DNA of 64,000 nt, taken from contig NZ_JAVHJU010000059.1 in NCBI RefSeq assembly GCF_031082405.1, forward strand, positions 124,001 through 188,000. Direction: 5' to 3'. A program made the position numbers and the translations under genes. Positions within the stretch are counted from its first letter, which is position 1, and each line of letters begins with the position of its first letter. Of the stretch, positions 25,586 through 32,745 are shown piece after piece. Origin of the DNA: Amycolatopsis sp. A133. Lineage in GTDB: Bacteria; Actinomycetota; Actinomycetes; Mycobacteriales; Pseudonocardiaceae. The notes below the pieces were generated by a model. That model had not been told where the DNA came from and ran no database searches. It saw nothing but the letters and a program-made list of their open reading frames with translations.

Positions 25586-26449
25586 CTAGGAGCCGGTGTC
25601 CTCGAGGAGGGGGGCTGCACCGGTGTCGGCGAGGAACTTCAGCATCGCGTTGGCGAGCTCTTCCGGTTGGTCTTCGGGGATGAGTGTCCATGAGTCGCGG
25701 ATTTCGACCAGCCTGGCCTGTGGGAAGAGGTCCACGAGCCGGCGGCCGTGTTCCACTGGCATCATCCGGTCTTCGGTCGCCCACACGATCAACACGGGAC
25801 GTTCGAAGTTGCTGAGGCTTTCGCTCCAGTCCAGCAGTACTTCGCGCTTGGGTGCGGAGGTCCCGAATTTGGCAAGATCGCGGCGGATATCCTTATCGCG
25901 CGTCGACGGGGCGAACCAGTCGTCGAGAACGCTGTCGGGAATGCCCTTCTTGCTCAGTACGCCGTAAAAACGAGGATTGTGGCGGAACAACTTGGTACGC
26001 ATGATCTTGGTCATCAGCCAGGTGCCACCGGGGAGACCGACCAGTGTCACCAACGGCTTCACCGGTTTCGGCGGGAAATTGTCGAAAGCCTCGCACGCGA
26101 CCATGACGAGCCTGCCGATTCGACTGGTTCTGCCCTCGTGCACCAGGAACTGCGGACCTCCCCAGTCATTCATCACTAGGGTGACTTCGGTCAGGTCGAG
26201 GCGCTCCAGCAGTTCGGCGATCAGGAGCGCCTGCCCGCGCTGGGACAGATCCGCGTCAGCGCGCATCGGCTGACGATGGCCGCCGAGTGGCAGCGTCGGC
26301 AGCACGCAGCGGTAGCCGCGGAGCAGCGGAACCACCCTGCGCCACTGAGTTTCGTTCATCGGAAACCCGTGCGTGAATACCAGTACGGGCCCGTCGCCAC
26401 CGGTGTCGACGTAATCGATGCGTCCCGCTGACAGTTCGATGCTCGGCAC
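25586..26449 (-). CDS. Alpha/beta hydrolase, haloalkane-dehalogenase-like
   Basis: 287 residues from GTG 26449 (GAGGA 6 nt upstream; a GTG at 26455 would abut the RBS). Oxyanion region FTHGFPMNE, nucleophile elbow VMNDWGGPQFLVHE with Asp as nucleophile, as in haloalkane dehalogenases and related hydrolases, and acid residue in WATEDRMMPVEHG. Where the catalytic His is usually found near the C-terminus the sequence reads RDSWTLIPEDQPEEL, without His. It may therefore not be a standard hydrolase. Divergent from a TetR gene with an operator-like dyad between. Confidence 0.82.
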   Translation of the reverse strand: MPSIELSAGRIDYVDTGGDGPVLVFTHGFPMNETQWRRVVPLLRGYRCVLPTLPLGGHRQPMRADADLSQRGQALLIAELLERLDLTEVTLVMNDWGGPQFLVHEGRTSRIGRLVMVACEAFDNFPPKPVKPLVTLVGLPGGTWLMTKIMRTKLFRHNPRFYGVLSKKGIPDSVLDDWFAPSTRDKDIRRDLAKFGTSAPKREVLLDWSESLSNFERPVLIVWATEDRMMPVEHGRRLVDLFPQARLVEIRDSWTLIPEDQPEELANAMLKFLADTGAAPLLEDTGS

Positions 26450-26460
26450 GTGCACTCCTC

Positions 26461-26476
26461 TAGATAGATCGTTCTA
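26461..26476. promoter_or_regulatory. TetR operator-like dyad between hydrolase and TetR genes
   Basis: TAGATAGATCGTTCTA, an imperfect form of TAGAACGATCGTTCTA, between two divergent genes. Probable binding site of the adjacent TetR regulator. Confidence 0.5.
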
Positions 26477-26526
26477 CTGATGGTACTCTAGGATGCCCGA
26501 TAGCGAGTTGTCGAGGAGTCGAGAAT

Positions 26527-27132
26527 ATGGTCAGCGGACAAGCGGGCAACCGGGGCACTCGCGCGAGAGTGTTGGAGGCCGCGGGGCACCTGTTCCAGCG
26601 CAACGGGTATGCGGGTACGGGCGTCAAACAGATCGCCTCCGAGGCAGAGGCTCCGTTCGGCTCGATCTACCATTTCTTCCCTGGCGGGAAGGAGCAGCTC
26701 GCGGACGAGGTGATCCGCACGACCGGTCCCGAGTACTGGCGCCTGGTGTCGTCGTTGCTGGAGAGCAGTGGGAGACCTGTCGAGGCGCTTGATTTTGCCT
26801 TCCGCAAGGCTGCGGAAGACCTGGCGGCGACCGATTACGTGGATGCTTGCCCGATTGCGACGATTGCGTTGGAGGTGGCGAGTACGAATGAGATGCTGCG
26901 CATGGCGACCGCGGAGGTGTTCGCCGGCTGGGTGACAGGGGCAGCGGCTTGGTTCGGTCGCTTCGTGCCCGACAAGGGCCGGGCGCGGACCCTGGCGTTG
27001 GCGATGATCAGCATGCTGGAAGGCGCGTTCATGCTTTCCCGGGCGGCCAGGAGCGGGGAGCCGTTGCTGGCCGCCGGAAGGTCCATCGTCGAACTGACGC
27101 GAATCGCACTGTCGGAGGAAGCCGTGGATTGA
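26527..27132 (+). CDS. TetR-family repressor
   Basis: 201 residues, ATG with GAGGAG 9 nt upstream. N-terminal HTH: GYAGTGVKQIASEAEAPFGS and IYHFFPGGKEQLADEVI, the YxxFxxK(E) signature of TetR proteins of the AcrR/LmrA-YxaF type. C-terminal helical ligand domain with one Cys in a YVDACPIATIALEV segment, characteristic of the LmrA/YxaF group. Divergent from the alpha/beta hydrolase gene, which it probably controls. Confidence 0.92.
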   Translation: MVSGQAGNRGTRARVLEAAGHLFQRNGYAGTGVKQIASEAEAPFGSIYHFFPGGKEQLADEVIRTTGPEYWRLVSSLLESSGRPVEALDFAFRKAAEDLAATDYVDACPIATIALEVASTNEMLRMATAEVFAGWVTGAAAWFGRFVPDKGRARTLALAMISMLEGAFMLSRAARSGEPLLAAGRSIVELTRIALSEEAVD

Positions 27133-27239
27133 GTCGTCTCCACCACGGGAGGAGGCCGGCACTTCGCTGCGCCAGTTGGTCGTCGGCTCTGCCGGGACCG
27201 CACTGCCGGCCAGGCGTCGGCCTGCATTCACCTTCGGGT

Positions 27240-27441
27240 GTCGGCGCTGTGGTCGCGCTCGCGGACGGGTACCGGAGCTATCTGCGGCGGTATCCGCACC
27301 GCACCGCTGCCTTGGTCGCCGACCCGGACCGCAATGACTTCAGGCGGCTTCGGGCGTCCCGAAGACATCGACGAGAGCTTCGAAGTTCTGAAGAAAATGC
27401 TCGTCGACGGTCTCACCACCTTGAAGAAGACTTCTCAGTAA
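27240..27441 (+). pseudogene. Possible TetR C-terminal domain relic
   Basis: One frame reads ALADGYRSYLRRYPHRTAALV, similar to the ligand-domain start of WHG-type TetR proteins; after a frame change another reads DIDESFEVLKKMLVDGLTTL, a plausible last helix. Neither has a start. Together they look like the 3' end of a decayed regulator gene. Weak evidence. Confidence 0.3.
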
Positions 27442-27452
27442 AGGAAGAACAG

Positions 27453-27539
27453 ATGACTCTCCTCGTTGCGGTACTTTTGTTCACCGTCGGTTTGGGTGTC
27501 CTCGACGCCCGATTCCCGTGGACGGAGACCCACAGATGA
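27453..27539 (+). CDS. Small hydrophobic peptide (28 aa) coupled to the next gene
   Basis: 28 codons, ATG preceded by AAGGAAG; sequence MTLLVAVLLFTVGLGVLD then ARFPWTETHR. Its TGA overlaps the ATG of the following membrane-protein gene (ATGA), indicating translational coupling. One membrane segment. May be a genuine small partner or a leader peptide; no homologue known to me. Confidence 0.4.
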   Translation: MTLLVAVLLFTVGLGVLDARFPWTETHR

Positions 27540-28087
27540 TCGCCGGGCACTTCGGGCTGGCCGCCGCGGTGAAGGCGGCGCGTCCGGCAATTCCTTTGTG
27601 GATGCTCATGTTGGCGACCGCGTGGCTGGATGTCGTGTTCATCCCGCTCTACCTGATCGGCGTCGAGAAGATCGACGGCGCCGGCGGTTACGGCGAAGGC
27701 GTGATCCACGCTGACTACACACACTCTTTAGTTGGTGCGGTCGTCCTAGCTGCTCTGTTCGGCGCTGTTGCGGCGTGGCGCCTGGACCGTCAAGCAGGGT
27801 TTGTCCTCGGCGGCGTGGTGTTCTCGCATTGGCTGCTCGACCTCGTGGTGCACCGCGCTGACCTGCCGGTTCTGCCGGGTAACGCCGGTGATCTGCCTGT
27901 GTTCGGCTTCGGGCTCTGGCGTTCGCCCGGTGTCTCGGCGGTCGTCGAAGTGTTGCTGCTCGTGGTTGGCATCGGACTCTATTGGCGCGAGGCGGCGAAG
28001 CACGATCCAAAGCGTGCTTGCACGCTTGGCCTGACGTCGGCGTTGTTCGGCGCAGTCACCATCACCGCCGATTTGCTCGGCATCTGA
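27536..28087 (+). CDS. Polytopic membrane protein (metal-dependent hydrolase-like)
   Basis: 183 residues from ATG 27536, with GGAGA 7 nt upstream. About five predicted membrane segments. Polar conserved-looking residues lie inside or between them: MIAGHFGLA at the start, YTHSLVGAV, FSHWLLDLVVHRADLPV. The H..S and SHWLLD..VH pattern recalls YdjM/DUF457-type inner-membrane putative hydrolases that bind metal through His/Asp. Enzymatic activity is not established for the family. Overlaps the 28-codon gene upstream. Confidence 0.65.
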   Translation: MIAGHFGLAAAVKAARPAIPLWMLMLATAWLDVVFIPLYLIGVEKIDGAGGYGEGVIHADYTHSLVGAVVLAALFGAVAAWRLDRQAGFVLGGVVFSHWLLDLVVHRADLPVLPGNAGDLPVFGFGLWRSPGVSAVVEVLLLVVGIGLYWREAAKHDPKRACTLGLTSALFGAVTITADLLGI

Positions 28088-28240
28088 CTGGCAGCCGACG
28101 GTGTCCTCTGGGCGAGCAGCTTGCCCGGGTGGGTGGCGCCGAAAGCGCCGCCGTCACCACCGGCGGCGAACCCGCCCGCATCCTTCAGGCCGCGCCAAGA
28201 CGTCGCTCGACTACACGACCGGATCGACGCCGGCGCGTGG

Positions 28241-28940
28241 TCAGAGGGTGATGAGGGCTTTAGGACGCGACGGTCGGTCATCGCCTGCTAGGCGCCCGGG
28301 ACGTGATCGAGGGTGCCGGCCTGGTCGAAGACGCGACCGGGGGTGAATCGTGCCGTCGAGCACGTCGGGCAGCAGCCCGTCGATGTAGGCGCGGGCCGGG
28401 CTGGCGCCGCCGGTCAGGGTGACGTTCCGCATGATCATGGACTGGCCGACGGGGCCTTCGTCGCACTGGGGAACGCCCAGGCGGCTGATGGTTCCGCCGT
28501 CGTCGACCGCGGCGAGGGCGGTCTCGAGGGTCAAGCGGGTGCCGACGGCTTCGATGACCTCGGCGACGCTGTCACCGCCGGTCAGGTCGTGCACGCGGGC
28601 GGCGCCTTCTTCGCCGCGTTCGGCGACGACGTCGGTGGCGCCGAAGGGCCGGCCGAGGTCAGTGCGGTCGGTGTGCCGGTCCATGAAAACGATTTGTTCG
28701 GTGCCGGGGCGGGCGCCGGCAGTGACGGCGCCGTGGTGGCCGGTGCCCAGCAAGTCGGACAGGGTCAGCAGCGAGGAGTCCGCTTCGACGGGCAGCGGGA
28801 CCAGGGCGCCTACGGCCTGCGGGACCCGCACTGCCTCACCTTGGCCGCCGTCCACACCATCGAGGCCGTACAGGGGCTGCCCCGAGGATCATTCTTCCCG
28901 GCCTCGCAGGGGCGTGCCACCTCTCTGGGCAGACGCTGCA
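28241..28940 (-). pseudogene. Decayed zinc-type alcohol dehydrogenase with internal deletion
   Basis: Minus-strand translation retains GEAVRVPQAVGALVPLPVEA, LLTLSDLLGTGHHGAVTAG, DRTDLGRPFGATDVVAERG and GGTISRLGVPQCDEGPVG, all expected blocks of a zinc-dependent alcohol dehydrogenase of about 340 residues. Between GAVTAG.RPG and EQIVF the nucleotide-binding segment (VVGDGAVGL-type) is missing. The zinc-binding N-terminus is not recoverable in one frame and the C-terminus is frame-shifted. A pseudogene. The rest of 28088-29175 shows no gene. Confidence 0.72.
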
Positions 28941-29175
28941 CGTGACCGGAGGAAGCCACACCACCCGCTGGAATCCACCGCGCCGGATTGCTGGACGTCG
29001 ATCGGGAGCACGCGTTCGTGCTCATCCCGGTGGCCTGAGAGCGAGCACCGGTGATCAGGTGCGGGGAGTGGTCCGGATTTCGTCTTGACGGTTCGATGAA
29101 GCTGAACTGAAGCGCGGTGAGCCTAGGTTCTGGTCATTGCTCAGGTGCGCAGTACGTCTACTGAAGGAGCAGGGA

Positions 29176-29610
29176 ATGATGATAAAAAGGCTTGCCGGGC
29201 TACTGATCGCGGTCGTGGGATTGATCATGCTCGGTGGGGCGACCGCGTCAGCGGAAGCGTTGACCGGTGCTGGCAACGTCCAGGTCACCGTCACTCAGGC
29301 CGCTGTTCGGGCCGAGCCAGGCCCTATCAATGTTCAGGGCGACGGGTGCACGTGGGCGCCGGACCAGTTCTATTGGGCGAACTTCCGCCCGGCGTGCGAC
29401 GCGCACGATAATTGTTACAGCTCGGGAAGCAGAACTCCTCGACTGGTCTGCGACGATGTTCTGCGCGGATCGCTCAAAGTGGTTTGCGCTGGCGCGTTCG
29501 GTCCCAGCAATCCGCTACGGGCCGGCTGCTACAGTGAGGCGGAGACGTTTTACGTAGCGGTCCGCACGTTGGGAAAGCCGCATTACCAAGGATCCGGAAA
29601 CCCTTACTAG
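29176..29610 (+). CDS. Secreted prokaryotic phospholipase A2
   Basis: 144 residues from ATG 29176, AAGGAG 6 nt upstream. Signal peptide about 1-27 (LLIAVVGLIMLGGATASA). The mature enzyme has the PLA2 catalytic signature FRPACDAHDNCY, with catalytic His77 and metal-binding Asp78, and paired Cys (CDAHDNC, LVCDDVL, VVCAGAF, AGCYSEAE) as in the Streptomyces PLA2 fold. It would cleave the sn-2 ester of phospholipids outside the cell with Ca2+. Monocistronic; no regulator adjacent. Confidence 0.88.
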   Translation: MMIKRLAGLLIAVVGLIMLGGATASAEALTGAGNVQVTVTQAAVRAEPGPINVQGDGCTWAPDQFYWANFRPACDAHDNCYSSGSRTPRLVCDDVLRGSLKVVCAGAFGPSNPLRAGCYSEAETFYVAVRTLGKPHYQGSGNPY

Positions 29611-29946
29611 GGCGTGCCTGACAATGCCTTGTTCCAGGTGATGGCCACGCCACTGTTTGGGCAGCCTGAACCGTCATTCGACGACGTTGCGGCCGCGGTG
29701 GCCGACCGGATCGGACACGAGTGGGCGGCCGCCGCGGGAACCGCGGCGTTTGCGGTGCCGGGCCCGATCAACCTGCTCCGGGATTTGCGAACAACCTCCG
29801 GGCGCAGATTGACCCATATCCGTGGTCGCCGATTGACCCTGTAGCACCGGTCAATCTCTGTTTAGAGTTCTGGTCGTGCGATCGACCGAACTCGGCATCG
29901 CGACCGGCTCCGCGCCGAATCTCGCGGACTCATCCAAGGGAAAACC
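29611..29946. other. Intergenic, no supported gene
   Basis: A 76-codon frame (29614-29844) starting near the PLA2 stop has no RBS and no recognisable family. Presumably holds the promoter of the FAD oxidase gene. Confidence 0.45.
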
Positions 29947-31287
29947 ATGACTCAGACCGCAGCTTCGCCCTCTCCCGCCTCGGCCGTGCGCGGCCGGGTT
30001 CTGCTCGCAGCCGACGCCGGCTTCGCTGAGGCCGCCCGCCCCTGGAACCGTCACATCGAACAGTCGGTGGCAGCGGTCGTCGAGGTTGCCGACGCCGACG
30101 ACATCGCCGGCCTCGTGCGCTACGCCGGCACCCATGGTTGGGTCGTCACCGTGCAGCCCAGCGGACACGGCGCCACCGGCGATACAGGAGCAGAGGACGC
30201 TCCGGTGGTGCTGGTACGCACCGGACGGTTGAATCGGATCATCGTCGACCAGGTCGCTCGGACCGCCCGGGTAGGCGCCGGTGTCACCTGGGGCCAGTTG
30301 CAGGTCGCCGCGGCGCCGTCCGGGCTGACCGGGTTGCCCGGCAGCTCTCCGGTCGTCAGCGTGGTCGGGTTCATTCTGGGCGGCGGTCTGAGCTGGTTCA
30401 GCCGTCGGCACGGTTGGGGTGCCGACAGTGTTCTGGCCTTCGAGATCGTCGACGCGGCCGGTCGGCGGCGGCGCATCGGGCGAAGCAGCGATGGATCCGA
30501 CGCCGAACTGTTCTGGGCGCTGCTGGGTGGCGGCGGCGATGTCGCCGTTGTCACCGAAGTCGAAGTCGAACTCCACCCGGCACCCGCGGTCTACGGTGGA
30601 CGGATGGTGTGGCCTGCCACCCATGCCGATGAGGTGCTGTCGCGGTTTCGGGAAGTCACGGCGAGCGCTCCGGAATCGCTCACCGTCTGGACCGATCTGC
30701 TGCGGTTCCCCGGTGCCGATCCGCTGGTGGCGATCGACACCACCTACCTCGGTGACAGTGTCGCCGCGCGCGCTCTGCTGGCTCCGTTCGACCGCGTCAG
30801 CGGCCGGTTGTCGGATAGCCGTGCGGTGTTGCGCGCCGACGAACTCGGCGCGATCACGGCCGAACCGACCGCGCCGAGCGCCGGCCTCTCCTGTGCCACG
30901 CTGCTGACAGGTTTCGACGAGCACACCGCGAAGGCGTTGATCGCCGCGCCGACCGAGAGGCAGCTCAGCGTGCAGGTGCGCCACCTTGGTGGAGCGCTGG
31001 CCGGCCCCACGGCGACGGCGTCCGGACCGCTCGTCGAACCGTATCTGCTTTACCTTTTCGGTCTGCCGGGCACGCCGGAAGCCACCACTGCCGTTGAAGC
31101 CGGGCAAGAGGACACTCTCGCGGCGGTGGCCGGATGGCGGGGAAGCCGGGTCCCGTTCACCTTCCTGGCCCCGGGTCAGCGCGCCTCGGACGCTTTCCCT
31201 CCGGAGACCATCACGCGACTGCGGGAAATCAAACGACGCCACGATCCGGCGGGGACTTTCCGGGCGAATTTTCCGTTGGAAGGATGA
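29947..31287 (+). CDS. FAD-linked oxidoreductase (PCMH/BBE family)
   Basis: 446 residues. FAD-binding PCMH domain about 20-210: VTVQPSGHGATGD contains the His usually used for covalent FAD attachment, with GAGVTWGQLQ and GLPGSSPVVSVVGFILGGGL further on. The C-terminus has the berberine-bridge motif RRHDPAGTFRANFP. No CxxGH Cys is seen for a second flavin link. No signal peptide, unlike many secreted BBE oxidases. Such enzymes oxidise sugars, alkaloids or polyketides; the substrate is unknown. It lies upstream of the large cluster, but cluster membership is not indicated by operon structure. Confidence 0.88.
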   Translation: MTQTAASPSPASAVRGRVLLAADAGFAEAARPWNRHIEQSVAAVVEVADADDIAGLVRYAGTHGWVVTVQPSGHGATGDTGAEDAPVVLVRTGRLNRIIVDQVARTARVGAGVTWGQLQVAAAPSGLTGLPGSSPVVSVVGFILGGGLSWFSRRHGWGADSVLAFEIVDAAGRRRRIGRSSDGSDAELFWALLGGGGDVAVVTEVEVELHPAPAVYGGRMVWPATHADEVLSRFREVTASAPESLTVWTDLLRFPGADPLVAIDTTYLGDSVAARALLAPFDRVSGRLSDSRAVLRADELGAITAEPTAPSAGLSCATLLTGFDEHTAKALIAAPTERQLSVQVRHLGGALAGPTATASGPLVEPYLLYLFGLPGTPEATTAVEAGQEDTLAAVAGWRGSRVPFTFLAPGQRASDAFPPETITRLREIKRRHDPAGTFRANFPLEG

Positions 31288-31524
31288 GGTTCCCGCTTTC
31301 CTGCGGTCGGGCGTGCGATCGGGCGACGGCGAGACAGCGGGGAAGCGCGTCGAGCTTTCCCTCTCGGAGGTGGCCTGACGCGCGGGTGGCTGGAGGTGCG
31401 GGGGATCCAATTCAGCCAGGCGACGAGGGCTGCCGGGGATTCGCGGACACGGTGATCCCCGCACTCGGCACCCCGGGCCGGGCAGACGCGGGTTGACGTT
31501 CCTCGGTGCCTGCCCGGCCGGATG

Positions 31525-32379
31525 TCACCGGAAGTCGGCCGCGTGGTCGATTGCCCACTGGGCGAACGTGCGGGGTGGGCGCCCGGCAACCCGCTCGAAG
31601 GTGTCCGTCGGCGGTAATGCGCCGTCACCCTCGCGCGCGTCGGCAAGCAGCTCCAGACGCCAGTCGAGGTAGCCGGCCGGGCAGCCGTCGGCCAGCCATT
31701 GGACACGGGCTTCTTCGGGGGACAGCTCGTCGAGGCGCACGGGCTCGCCGATCGCGGCGGCGATGGCGGCCACCTGCTCGACCTGTGTCACCTTCGCCGG
31801 ACCCGTGATCGTGAGTGCCTGGCCGACGTGGTCGTCGGTCACCAACGCCGCCACCGCAACGTCGGCGACGTCGGCCTCGTGCACTACGGGGTAGCCCGCC
31901 GATGGGTACGGTTCACGCACCACCCGCTCGGCTCGCACCCGTGGCGCCCACGCCAGTGTGTTGATCGCCAACAGGCCCGGCCTGATGTGTGCCCACTCGG
32001 CGCCGGTCGCCTCGACCGACGCCTCCACGGCGCGGTGTGCCACCCGCTCCTCCTCGAGGTGCCGGTCGAGTGCGGTGGCTCGCCCGCGCGGCGGGAAGCC
32101 CGCGGCCGCCGCGGAGTGCACGACGAACCGGCGGACCCCCGCCTCTGCCGCTTGTGCGACGAGTTCCGGCGGAACCCGGGAAAAGACGTACATTCGCGTC
32201 ACGCCCGCCAGTGCCGAGGGCCAGGTCGACGGGTCGGTGAAGTCGCCGGTCACCACCTCGACCCCGTGCAAGTCCTGTGTTGTGCGGGTCATGGCCCGCA
32301 CTCGCCGGCCCGCGCCGACCAAACCCGCCACGACGTGGCGACCGATGTTACCGGTCGCGCCGGTCACCAGAATTCGCAT
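31525..32379 (-). CDS. NmrA-like NAD(P)-binding reductase
   Basis: 284 residues from ATG 32379, preceded by GGAGGAAAG; the longer open frame upstream is discarded. Starts MRILVTGATGNIGRHVV (GxxGxxG, atypical SDR). Later blocks fit NmrA/QOR2-like reductases: HSAAAAGFPP, EWAHIRPGLLAINTLAW, VVHEADVADVAVAAL, LTITGPAKVTQ. No YxxxK catalytic motif, so it may be a redox-sensing regulator or an isoprenylcysteine/flavonoid-type reductase. Divergent from the first SARP gene. Confidence 0.85.
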   Translation of the reverse strand: MRILVTGATGNIGRHVVAGLVGAGRRVRAMTRTTQDLHGVEVVTGDFTDPSTWPSALAGVTRMYVFSRVPPELVAQAAEAGVRRFVVHSAAAAGFPPRGRATALDRHLEEERVAHRAVEASVEATGAEWAHIRPGLLAINTLAWAPRVRAERVVREPYPSAGYPVVHEADVADVAVAALVTDDHVGQALTITGPAKVTQVEQVAAIAAAIGEPVRLDELSPEEARVQWLADGCPAGYLDWRLELLADAREGDGALPPTDTFERVAGRPPRTFAQWAIDHAADFR

Positions 32380-32482
32380 TCGCTTTCCTCCGCTTTGGCT
32401 GAACCAGCCCGAAGCTAGCTGCCATGGGAGACGTCCGCACATAGAACTTTTCGATAGCAAACTTCGCCTGGCGGACGCATGT

Positions 32483-32547
32483 GCGAACATCAGTTCCCAA
32501 ACCATCATCGATCGATGCAAATCGTGCATCGAAAGGTTTGCGTTCGC
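32483..32547. promoter_or_regulatory. Nested dyad between NmrA-like and SARP genes
   Basis: Three concentric inverted repeats: GCGAAC/GTTCGC (32483-32488, 32542-32547), CAAACC/GGTTTG (32498-32503, 32535-32540) and TCGATGCA/TGCATCGA (32512-32519, 32525-32532). They lie in an AT-richer divergent intergenic region 199 bp before the SARP start. Either a compound operator or a structured leader; the rest of 32380-32745 has no gene. Confidence 0.45.
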
Positions 32548-32745
32548 ATTGGCTACTGACGCGCTGCACGCCGTCCCCCGGACCCGGAAGTGGCCGGTCT
32601 TGAGCTGCGTCGCTTCGGACGTGGTCTGCACTCCGGAGGAGACCGGTCCCTTATGGACGGATCAGTCGACGCGTGAAGCTCTCAAGACAGACGTCCTTCT
32701 GAAAAGGTTCATCGCAGCCGTCGCATTTGTACTACCTTGGCGTTG

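Noticed and set aside
29614..29844. 76-codon frame after the phospholipase A2
   Set aside because: No RBS and no recognisable features; ends in Arg/Leu-rich low-complexity sequence.
29851..31464. 537-codon frame antisense to the FAD oxidoreductase
   Set aside because: Composition artefact of high GC; the plus-strand gene has clear motifs.
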